From Clostridium ihumii AP5 (lineage in GTDB: Bacteria > Bacillota > Clostridia > Clostridiales > Clostridiaceae), in NCBI RefSeq assembly GCF_000612845.1, contig NZ_CCAT010000085.1, positions 124,001 to 188,000 on the forward strand: 64,000 bases of DNA, in the 5' to 3' direction. The position numbers were made by a program, and so were the translations under genes. Below, piece after piece: positions 57,028 through 64,000 of this stretch. How positions within the stretch are numbered: the stretch's first letter is position 1; every line of letters begins with the position of its first letter. Below the pieces are notes generated by a model. It was given only the letters and a program-made list of their open reading frames with translations, was not told the DNA's origin and did not search any database.

Positions 57028-58026
57028 ATGAAAAAAAATAAAAAAATTTTATTTCTTTCTTCTTTTATCATTATACTAATCTTAATTCCGCTATTCATAT
57101 ACTCATATAATATATTGAATAAAGTAAATACTGAAGATTTTACTAATGATACTGATGAACTCGGTATATCAAATTCTAAAATGAATTCAAATGGTGAAAA
57201 TAATAAACCTTCTAATAATGAAATAACTAATATTGCCTTATTTGGAATAGATAATCGTTCTACTAATGATAAAGGTCGTTCAGACGCCATATTAGTAGTT
57301 AGTATTAATACTATTGATAACGAATTAAAACTGATTTCTATAATGAGAGATAGTTATGTAAATATAGATGGCTATGGATATGATAAACTAAATCATGCCT
57401 ATGCATATGGTGGTCCACTACTAGCAGTAAAAACTATAAATCAAACCTTTGAATTAGATATTAAAGATTATGTCACTGTAAATTTTGAATCAGTTATTGA
57501 TATAATAGACTACTTTGGTGGAATAACAATTGATATTAATGAAGATGAAATGGAACTAATAAATAAATATCAATACGAAGCTTCAGCTATTACTGGGAAA
57601 CCTGTTCAAACCTTAAACTCTTTTGGCAAAATAAATCTGACTGGTATGCAGGCCCTTTCTTATAGTAGAATAAGAGATCTTGGAAATGGAGATTTTGAAC
57701 GTACTAGTCGCCAAAGAAAAGTTTGCGAACTTTTAGCAGAAAAAATAAAAAATATGGAAGTTACTCAAATACCTAGTACAATTTCTAAAATAGCACCAAT
57801 GTTTTCAACTAGCCTAACAAAAAAAGAAATGATAAATATAGGATACTCGGCTCTTAACACTGTATCAAATTTAGATCAAGAAAGGTTTCCTGTAGATGGT
57901 TATTGTGATAGAAAAATTGTGGATGACATATGGTATTTAAGTTTTGATGAAACTGAAACTGCTAATCAAATTCATAAATATATATACGAAGACATTAAAC
58001 CACTTGAAAAAGACCCCTTATTCTAA
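57028..58026 (+). CDS. LytR-CpsA-Psr (LCP) family cell-wall glycopolymer ligase
   Basis: 332 residues. N-terminal signal-anchor (about 7-27), then the LCP domain with IALFGIDNRSTNDKGRSDAILVVSI (about 70-95; catalytic Arg and Asp), DSYVNIDGYGYDKLNHAYAYGG and YSRIRDLGNGDFERTSRQRKV (about 208-228). Links teichoic acids or capsular glycopolymers to peptidoglycan outside the cell. Normal length; own terminator. Confidence 0.95.
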   Translation: MKKNKKILFLSSFIIILILIPLFIYSYNILNKVNTEDFTNDTDELGISNSKMNSNGENNKPSNNEITNIALFGIDNRSTNDKGRSDAILVVSINTIDNELKLISIMRDSYVNIDGYGYDKLNHAYAYGGPLLAVKTINQTFELDIKDYVTVNFESVIDIIDYFGGITIDINEDEMELINKYQYEASAITGKPVQTLNSFGKINLTGMQALSYSRIRDLGNGDFERTSRQRKVCELLAEKIKNMEVTQIPSTISKIAPMFSTSLTKKEMINIGYSALNTVSNLDQERFPVDGYCDRKIVDDIWYLSFDETETANQIHKYIYEDIKPLEKDPLF

Positions 58027-58066
58027 AAAAATAAATCTACAACTCTACTTGTAGATTTATTTTTTT
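58025..58066. terminator. Bidirectional terminator
   Basis: An 18-base perfect stem AAAAAAATAAATCTACAA with its complement and a 6-base loop CTCTAC, between convergent genes. Confidence 0.9.
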
Positions 58067-58071
58067 ATTTA

Positions 58072-58242
58072 TTATTTAGTTTTAACTTTATTTTGACACC
58101 TTTTACAAACTTTTATTTTAGTCCCATCCTCAGTTGTTAAATCATATAGTAATTTAATTCTAGTTGCTTTGCATATAGGACAAGTTCCTCTTCCTCTTGT
58201 TGGCAATTTCCATAACGCCTTTCCTCTATATTGTTTTCCCAT
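58072..58242 (-). CDS. Small zinc-ribbon-like protein
   Basis: 56 residues: MGKQYRGKALWKLPTRGRGT followed by CPIC and CKRC, a four-cysteine zinc ribbon, and a basic tail. Not assigned to a known family; it may be a nucleic-acid-binding or ribosome-associated protein. I use ATG 58242, with GGGGGA about 7 bases upstream; longer frames up to 58281 start within poor RBS context. Confidence 0.7.
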   Translation of the reverse strand: MGKQYRGKALWKLPTRGRGTCPICKATRIKLLYDLTTEDGTKIKVCKRCQNKVKTK

Positions 58243-58324
58243 TTCTAAATCCCCCATTTCGTATTTATCTTTGTATAACATACTATTCTCAAATTTATAA
58301 ATTTATTCATTTTTTTATACTATT

Positions 58325-59257
58325 TTATAGAGCCTTAACTTTTATCAATTGTATATTTCCTACTATTGCATATTCACCTAATTGTGCAGGTATCATTATA
58401 CTGTCGCCCATCTTTATTGTTTCCGTACCATTTGAGTATGTTATTATACCTTTCCCTTCAATACATATATAAACTTCAAATCTATCCTCATCGCTTTTGC
58501 TCATAAATAACTTTTCAATTTCATACTTTTCTATTATAAAATCATTAATCTCCTTAAACTTATAGATATTATATCCCTTCATTTTATGAAATGAATATTT
58601 TTCAGAATTACATTTAATATTTAAATTTACAACATCTAATGCTTTGTCTACATGCAATTTTCTGCCTCTATCATAATCATATATTCTATATGTTAAATTG
58701 CTGTTTTGTTGAATTTCTAATAATGTTATTCCCTTTCCTATTGCATGTACTAATCCTGATTTTATATAATATACTTCTCCCTCATGTGGCTCAATATAAT
58801 TAAGTTTTTTTTCTATTTCATTATTTTTTATGATATTTTGAAATTCATTTTCATTTTTCACATTAATTCCCACAACTATTTTTCCATGATTAATATTTTT
58901 TAGTATATACCAACATTCATTTTTTCCATTATCATTTTCATTTTCTTCTGCATATTTTTGATCTGGGTGAACTTGTATAGACAGATCATCTGTAGCTGTA
59001 ATAAATTTTATTAATATAGGAAATCTATAGCAATTTATTTTTTTTCCAATTAAGGCTTCTTTTTCAATTTCTATTACTTCTTTTAAAGTTTTTCCTTCAT
59101 AAATACCATTTGTAACTACACTTTTACCATCTTCATGACATGAAATTTCCCATGACTCACCGATTTCACCTTGGGGAACATCTAATTTAAATTCTTCTAA
59201 TCCTCTACCTCCCCATATTTTTTCTAAATATATAGACTTAAATTTTAATGGATACAT
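58325..59257 (-). CDS. manA: Mannose-6-phosphate isomerase, class I
   Basis: 310 residues, cupin fold. Zinc ligands appear in LSIQVHPDQKYA (Q-x-H, about 95-106), a Glu in NECWYIL and His in IKSGLVHAIGKG (about 168-179). Interconverts mannose-6-P and fructose-6-P; short Firmicute type. Monocistronic, RBS GGAGGTG. Confidence 0.9.
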   Translation of the reverse strand: MYPLKFKSIYLEKIWGGRGLEEFKLDVPQGEIGESWEISCHEDGKSVVTNGIYEGKTLKEVIEIEKEALIGKKINCYRFPILIKFITATDDLSIQVHPDQKYAEENENDNGKNECWYILKNINHGKIVVGINVKNENEFQNIIKNNEIEKKLNYIEPHEGEVYYIKSGLVHAIGKGITLLEIQQNSNLTYRIYDYDRGRKLHVDKALDVVNLNIKCNSEKYSFHKMKGYNIYKFKEINDFIIEKYEIEKLFMSKSDEDRFEVYICIEGKGIITYSNGTETIKMGDSIMIPAQLGEYAIVGNIQLIKVKAL

Positions 59258-59350
59258 CTACGCACCTCCATCTTAAATTTATAAATCAAATTCATAATTT
59301 TTTTAAATATCACAATATATCTTATGCTGAATTTGTTAATTAATTACATA

Positions 59351-59390
59351 AAAAAGAGGAAAGTAAATTTGAATTTACTTTCCTCTTTTT
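59351..59390 (-). terminator. Terminator after the YihY gene
   Basis: A perfect 18-base stem AAAAAGAGGAAAGTAAAT with loop TTGA, 17 bases past the stop. Confidence 0.95.
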
Positions 59391-59407
59391 ACTATATAGA
59401 TTTAATT

Positions 59408-60256
59408 CTATTTATATTTTTTTATGATATATTTATTATTATTCATTTCACTTTCTTCTATTAATATTGCATTAAGTTCTCCACCTAACAAAATTATTAT
59501 AGATGTAAGATATAGCCATAACATTAACACTATTATTACACCTATTGTTCCATATAATGATGAGTATTTGCTAAAATTACTTACATAAAAAGAAAATGCA
59601 AAACTTGAAACCAACCAACCAACTGTTGCAAATATGGCTCCAGGCAATACTTCTCTCCAAGTACTTCTCCTATCAGGTATAAATCTATACATAGCAGCTA
59701 AAACAAATATCATTGAAAATAGTGCTACTGGATATCTTAGAAGATGTATATAATCAAACAATATCCATTTTAATCCTAACCACTTTTGAAGTCCATTGCT
59801 TATTGCTTCTCCAAAAACTAAAAATGCTAATATAAACATAATAAGTCCTACAAAAGATATCATCATAATTATAGATGCGATAATTAAATTAAAATAATTC
59901 CTCTTTTTTCTTTGTTCATATGCTCTATTTAATCCATATGTTATTGCTCTAAATCCTCTAGATGCTGTGTACAACGTAAAAACAAGAGAAACCGATAAAA
60001 GTTTACTATTTCTTGTTTGTAGTACATTTCTTACTGTATTTGCTACTAGCATATATACCTCATGAGGCATGACTACTTGAAGTGCCGTTAAAACCTCATT
60101 GGCATTTAAAAAACTATGTCCTAGCAAACTAAGTAAAAATATTAAAAATGGAAAAAATGATAATAGTAAATCATATGCTAATTGTGACGCTAAAGCAGAT
60201 ACGTTATGTTGTTTATATCTTGCTATCATTTTTAATATATAATCAGTTATACTCAT
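59408..60256 (-). CDS. YihY/BrkB-family membrane protein
   Basis: 282 residues, six membrane helices. It begins with MSITDYILKMIARYKQHNVSALASQLAYDLLLSFFPFLIFL, the typical N-terminus (A--LAY--L-S--P), and carries the family segment YRFIPDRRSTWREVLPGAIFATVGW (about 190-214). Formerly called ribonuclease BN; now a possible transporter of unknown substrate. Monocistronic, GGGAG RBS. Confidence 0.9.
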   Translation of the reverse strand: MSITDYILKMIARYKQHNVSALASQLAYDLLLSFFPFLIFLLSLLGHSFLNANEVLTALQVVMPHEVYMLVANTVRNVLQTRNSKLLSVSLVFTLYTASRGFRAITYGLNRAYEQRKKRNYFNLIIASIIMMISFVGLIMFILAFLVFGEAISNGLQKWLGLKWILFDYIHLLRYPVALFSMIFVLAAMYRFIPDRRSTWREVLPGAIFATVGWLVSSFAFSFYVSNFSKYSSLYGTIGVIIVLMLWLYLTSIIILLGGELNAILIEESEMNNNKYIIKKYK

Positions 60257-60659
60257 TTTGCTCTCCCTTTTCGTATTTTTTCATAAGATAAGATAGTAAA
60301 ATTACCCCCATGTTATATAATATTATTGTAACTTTTCTTTTATTATATTATTATTTTTTTAGTCATTTGTATTTGAATTTAAAAGTTAACATAATGTTTT
60401 ATTTATTTTTATACAAGCTTTTAAAATCAAATTTAGAATTGTATTTACCTTAAATTTGTTAATATATATAATTAATATCTAACACTCTCATATGATATTA
60501 CTAAATTAATTTTTAAGTTGAAGATTTTTTAACTTGTACATTCTAAAAAATAATTCTCTATTTTAATCGTCTTAAAATAAAATTTTTTTAATCACTATAT
60601 TTAAGTTTTAAATTCAAATTTGTTTACTTATACTTATATAAGTAAAGGAGGTTTTAAAA
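60257..60659. other. AT-rich divergent intergenic region
   Basis: About 400 bases between the YihY and nitrilase-family genes. Apart from the dyad TTTACTTATA / TATAAGTAAA (60623-60646) immediately before the next RBS, nothing was recognised. Confidence 0.5.
60623..60646 (+). promoter_or_regulatory. Dyad overlapping the nitrilase-family RBS
   Basis: TTTACTTATA - CTTA - TATAAGTAAA is a perfect 10-base dyad ending within the AAAGGAGG ribosome site (60644-60651). It may fold in the mRNA and hide the RBS, or bind a protein. No known motif recognised. Confidence 0.4.
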
Positions 60660-61451
60660 TTGAAACTAGCTTTAGCTCAAACCAATATAATTTGGGAAGA
60701 TAAAGACTGTAATTTTAATAGTGCTAAACGTTTTATTTCTGATGCCAAATCTTCAAATTGCGATTTGATATTATTCCCCGAAATGTCATTTTCAGGTTTT
60801 TCTTTTAATATAGACAAATTAGCTGAAGATGATAACTTCACAATAAAAAAAATGAAAGAATTCTCTAATTTTTTTAATATTTCTATTGGATTTGGATATA
60901 TAGAAAAATTTAATCTTAATGGTAAAATTTACGGCAAAAACAATTATTGTATTGTTAATAATGATACTATTCTATGTAATTATACTAAAATACATCCTTT
61001 TTCTTTTTCAAATGAAAATTTATATTTCATTCCTGGTAAAAAAATAAGTTATTGTTCAATAAATAATATTATCATAAGTCCATTTATTTGTTATGATTTG
61101 CGATTTCCCGAATTATTCCAAGCAGCTTCTAATAAAGCTCATCTAATAACAGTTGCTGCTAATTGGCCAATTGAAAGAATTTCTGACTTTAAACTATTGT
61201 TGCAAGCTAGAGCAATTGAAAATCAATGCTATATAGCTGGAATTAATAGATTTGGTAATGGAAATAATCTTTCATACAATGGATGTTCTTGCATTTTTAC
61301 TCCTACTGGTAAACTTTTAGACTGTTTATATGATACTGATGGTTTAGTTTTTGCAGAAATCAATTCTGATTTAGTTACCAGCACTCAAAAAAACTTTCCA
61401 ATAAAAAATGATAGAAAGCCTACTTTATATACTTCTTTTTACACTGATTAA
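60660..61451 (+). CDS. Carbon-nitrogen hydrolase (nitrilase superfamily)
   Basis: 263 residues, TTG start 8 bases after AAAGGAGG. Catalytic triad visible: Glu 41 (LFPEMSFSGF), Lys 110 (NYTKIHPF) and Cys 144 (PFICYDLRFPE). Members hydrolyse amides such as omega-amides or deaminated glutathione (Nit1-like); MtnU-type proteins look similar. Substrate cannot be fixed. Monocistronic. Confidence 0.9.
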   Translation: MKLALAQTNIIWEDKDCNFNSAKRFISDAKSSNCDLILFPEMSFSGFSFNIDKLAEDDNFTIKKMKEFSNFFNISIGFGYIEKFNLNGKIYGKNNYCIVNNDTILCNYTKIHPFSFSNENLYFIPGKKISYCSINNIIISPFICYDLRFPELFQAASNKAHLITVAANWPIERISDFKLLLQARAIENQCYIAGINRFGNGNNLSYNGCSCIFTPTGKLLDCLYDTDGLVFAEINSDLVTSTQKNFPIKNDRKPTLYTSFYTD

Positions 61452-61453
61452 AC

Positions 61454-61493
61454 TTTATGATACCAGTTTAGCGCTCTAAACTGGTATCATAAA
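61454..61493 (+). terminator. Bidirectional terminator
   Basis: TTTATGATACCAGTTTAG with complement CTAAACTGGTATCATAAA and loop CGCT. Confidence 0.9.
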
Positions 61494-61508
61494 TAATATT
61501 CTCATTTG

Positions 61509-62060
61509 TTATATTATATATGTAAAAATATCTCTTCTTCTTTCTAATGGTTCTGGAGTTTCCCCATCTTTATATCCTAGTGCTATTGCATAGTAAGGCT
61601 TATACCCTTCTGGTATGTTTAATACTTCAACTTCTTTTCTTTCAAAAAAATGTGACACTAACCCACACCATAATGATCCAATATCTAAACTTTCTGCAGC
61701 TAATAACATATTTTCTATAGCTGCACTACAGTCTGTTAATGGTGAATATGCATCTTCTTTTCCTGATACAACAACTACTGTTGGTGCATTAAAAAATAAT
61801 GGTTTATTTTTCTTTCCTTTATTAGATAACCACTTATCATCACTTTTACTCATTTCTTCATTTGATATTTCACTCATTTTATTTAATACATCTTTATTCT
61901 GTATTATCGTAAAATGCCATGGCTGATTATAACATCCAGTTGGTGCATATATAGCACATTCTAATATTTGATTTAATTCATCCTCTTTTAGTTGTTCTTC
62001 TTTAAAATTTCTTATACTTCTTCTTCTTTTTATAAGATTTATCATCTCGTTATTCTTCAT
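61509..62060 (-). CDS. Nitroreductase-family protein
   Basis: 183 residues. NfsA/NfsB-like flavin fold: IKRRRSIRNFKEEQLKED (FMN phosphate Arg), CAIYAPTGCYNQPWHFTI and SLWCGLVSHFF. NAD(P)H-dependent reduction of nitro or quinone compounds, or flavin-linked enzyme of unknown substrate. I start at ATG 62060 with GGAGGTT; upstream frames to 62189 have no RBS. Monocistronic. Confidence 0.9.
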   Translation of the reverse strand: MKNNEMINLIKRRRSIRNFKEEQLKEDELNQILECAIYAPTGCYNQPWHFTIIQNKDVLNKMSEISNEEMSKSDDKWLSNKGKKNKPLFFNAPTVVVVSGKEDAYSPLTDCSAAIENMLLAAESLDIGSLWCGLVSHFFERKEVEVLNIPEGYKPYYAIALGYKDGETPEPLERRRDIFTYII

Positions 62061-62809
62061 AAAAACCTCCAATTTGTCACTATTATAGTATTTTTGTATA
62101 TTAATTAAATATACACTAATTTTATCATATACATAATTTCTAATCCATATTTTAAAACTAATTACATTATATTGAACACTATATATCATCTAAAGTAGTA
62201 TTCTAAACCTTTTATATAGTTAGAATTGTGAAGCAATTCTGTGAATTATTGATTTATTTCAATAATTTGGTTATTTTTCAAATAAATTGGTTGTTTTGCA
62301 CCAAAAACGATAATTAATATTTAATATTATACATGTTAATATAATTGTAAGTATATATATTATCTTTATTGATAATTAAATTAATTTAGCCGCCACACTT
62401 TTTTTTATAGCTATTTATATTTTTTAGTTCTTTTTTATATATATAAATAATATTATATTATTAATTTTGATTATGCTTAAATGAGGACATGCTATAGTAA
62501 CAACTAAATTTTATCAATTATCATAAAGGTTTTTATTATATTTTAAAATAGATATATTAATTGTAGCTTATTTTAATTTTAAAATATATTTTCCAATTTT
62601 ATATTTTAACTTATAAATTGAATATAAGGTATATTTCAGGGATTATTTCGGAATATTTTGATATTTTTAATTCATATAATAAATTACTAACATATATACT
62701 ATTTTACTTATAATAAATAGAATTTATTTTTTACATTTAATTTATTTAGACATTAAAAATGAAAGTTACATTTTAATGTCTTTGTATAATTATATTAGGG
62801 GGTATAGTT
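62061..62809. other. AT-rich intergenic region with leader hairpin
   Basis: About 750 bases. Short hairpins (AGAATTG-TGAAG-CAATTCT near 62222-62240; AATTATTGA/TCAATAATT near 62245-62270) and a longer one (62748-62781). No ORF or recognised RNA. Length suggests several promoters or an unseen small RNA. Confidence 0.4.
62748..62781 (+). promoter_or_regulatory. Leader hairpin before the radical SAM gene
   Basis: AGACATTAAAA (62748-62758) pairs with TTTTAATGTCT (62771-62781), inner AATG/CATT, 28 bases before the ATG, followed by TTTG and a TATAAT (62784-62789). It could be an operator at an extended -10 promoter or a weak terminator; the sequence does not decide. Confidence 0.4.
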
Positions 62810-64000
62810 ATGGGCTTTAAAGATAATTTAGAAAAAAAAGCAAAAGAACAATTAGTTTCCGGAGTGTTAGAACTATTAGATAAAAATCCTGAACAAAACA
62901 TTGAAAAAATCTTCTCATTAATTAGGAAACATATTCGTGATGAATATACTGCTAAGGTTATTGAAGATGTTTATTATCATTATTCTAATTCAAAAGAAAT
63001 ACAAGATTATGTAGTAAACATATTAAAAACAACTAATAAAAATTGTTTGAAAAAGTTCTTTAAAAACATTGTTGCTAATGCACTTTGGTATGGAGTTGAA
63101 AAAAGAGCTAAAGTTGGTGAAGAACATAATATGAAAGTTCCTTTTACTATTCTTATAAGCCCTTCTATGAGATGCAACTTAAAATGTACAGGCTGTTATG
63201 CTGCAAATTATAGCAAAAAGGATGACATTCCTTTTGAAGAAGTAGAAAGATTAGTTAAAGAAGCTAGAGATATGGGCATTTATTATATGGTAATTTTAGG
63301 TGGTGAACCTTTCTTTAATAAATATATGTTAGACATTTATGAAAAATATAACGATGTTTACTTCATGCCATTTACTAATGGTACATTATTTAATGAAGAT
63401 TTAGCTACTAAACTTCAAGAACTTGGCAATGTTATGCCTATGTTCTCTGTAGAGGGTTTTGCAACTGAAACTGACAGTAGAAGAGGTAAGGGTATCTTTG
63501 ATCAAGTAATGAAGGGAATGGATTTATTAAGAGAAAAAGGCATTCCATTTGGAACCTCTAGTGCTACTGCTAATAATAATATAGATGTTGTTACATCTGA
63601 TGAATTTATAGATATGTTATCTTCTAAAGGTGCTAAAATGGCATGGTACTTTATGTTTATGCCTGTAGGTGATAATCCTGTTAATGATATTCAATATATG
63701 CTTACACCTGAAGAAAGATTAAAACTTGGCAAACGTACTCGAGAAATTAGAAGTCAAATGAAACTTTTCCCTATAGATTTCTTTAATGATGCACCTTATG
63801 TAGGTGGTTGTGTAGCAGGAAAATACTATTGCCATATAAACTCAAAAGAAGACTTAGAACCATGTATTTTCTCTCACTTTGCAACTGAAAATGTAAAAGG
63901 AAAACCTTTAGTAGAAGCTTTAAGTTGTGACTATTTCAGGGAATTGAGAAAACGTCACCCTTATAATAAAAATTTATTAATGCCTTGTCCTATGATAGAT
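62810..64000 (+). CDS. Radical SAM protein with SPASM-like C-terminus (partial, runs off right edge)
   Basis: About 397 residues in view, open to the edge. An N-terminal helical region of about 110 residues precedes the radical SAM core with C122-x3-C126-x2-C129 (MRCNLKCTGCYAA) and the GGEP motif (about 165). Later cysteines in GGCVAGKYYCHINSKEDLEPCIFSH recall a SPASM/twitch auxiliary-cluster domain, as in peptide- or heme-modifying enzymes. Start ATG 62810 with AGGGGG. Substrate partner would lie to the right, outside the window. Confidence 0.9.
   Translation, partial: MGFKDNLEKKAKEQLVSGVLELLDKNPEQNIEKIFSLIRKHIRDEYTAKVIEDVYYHYSNSKEIQDYVVNILKTTNKNCLKKFFKNIVANALWYGVEKRAKVGEEHNMKVPFTILISPSMRCNLKCTGCYAANYSKKDDIPFEEVERLVKEARDMGIYYMVILGGEPFFNKYMLDIYEKYNDVYFMPFTNGTLFNEDLATKLQELGNVMPMFSVEGFATETDSRRGKGIFDQVMKGMDLLREKGIPFGTSSATANNNIDVVTSDEFIDMLSSKGAKMAWYFMFMPVGDNPVNDIQYMLTPEERLKLGKRTREIRSQMKLFPIDFFNDAPYVGGCVAGKYYCHINSKEDLEPCIFSHFATENVKGKPLVEALSCDYFRELRKRHPYNKNLLMPCPMID

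Noticed and set aside
1-64000. CRISPR arrays, tRNA/rRNA genes, classical riboswitches, T-boxes, phage genes
   Set aside because: I saw no regularly spaced repeats, no conserved RNA cores, and no phage or transposase genes. A covariance-model scan would be needed to exclude small or divergent RNAs.

Overview
The window is low-GC, AT-rich DNA that reads as a chromosomal segment of a Clostridium sensu stricto (cluster I) species. The case for this is the codon bias, strong AGGAGG-type ribosome sites, frequent GTG and TTG starts, the clostridial/Bacillus-type clusters rapZ-yvcK-whiA, ftsE-ftsX-ctpB-(minJ-like)-uvrB-uvrA and acpS-nnrD-(gerS-like)-alr-mazEF, and a germination (GerS-like) gene that suggests a spore former. 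The species cannot be fixed from the sequence alone. No rRNA, tRNA, CRISPR array, prophage or transposase gene was seen. Most genes lie on the minus strand.

Layout: 1-3.6 kb holds the start of a response regulator, a membrane-anchored beta-lactamase-fold serine hydrolase, and a LytTR/DUF3021 regulator pair. 4.1-7.8 kb is a five-gene operon: a very short protein resembling the H-cluster domain of [FeFe]-hydrogenase, a NitT/TauT/SsuABC-type ABC importer, and an FmdE-like protein. It is read from a promoter overlapped by a 35-base Fur-box-like palindrome and is the best candidate here for an undescribed system. 8.1-16.6 kb is an accessory stretch: GNAT, flavoprotein plus MerR with a textbook 19-base-spacer promoter, F420H2-dehydrogenase-beta-like iron-sulfur protein, TPR-GGDEF protein, MarR plus DUF2798 with twin operators, NADH oxidase and a Dabb protein. 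16.6-26.9 kb is housekeeping: ytoI-like, whiA, yvcK, rapZ, an orphan hisC, murB, a PHP phosphoesterase, uvrC and a YdjM-like membrane protein. 27.5-40.3 kb is cell-envelope, division and repair: a PBP, a SEDS protein and an FHA protein, then uvrA, uvrB, a MinJ-like PDZ protein, CtpB-like protease, ftsX and ftsE. 40.5-49.9 kb holds small membrane proteins, a split transketolase, mazEF, alr, a GerS-like protein, nnrD, acpS and a DUF6514 protein. 50.2-64 kb holds a MoxR/DUF58/DUF4129 operon, ssb, a PAS histidine kinase, an LCP ligase, manA, a YihY protein, a nitrilase-family enzyme, a nitroreductase, and a radical SAM gene that runs off the right edge.

A second notable feature is a dispersed family of small non-coding elements with terminal inverted repeats (consensus ends TATAGGGTTCCAAG / CTTGTTTCCCTATA, apparent TA target duplication). 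Copies or remnants lie near 3.9, 10.4, 11.85, 27.1, 42.0 and 56.4 kb. Two copies share 49 identical bases. One copy is inserted in the loop of a transcription terminator whose uninterrupted form can be rebuilt by symmetry. They behave like MITEs. Nearly every operon end has a recognisable intrinsic terminator, and these are listed.
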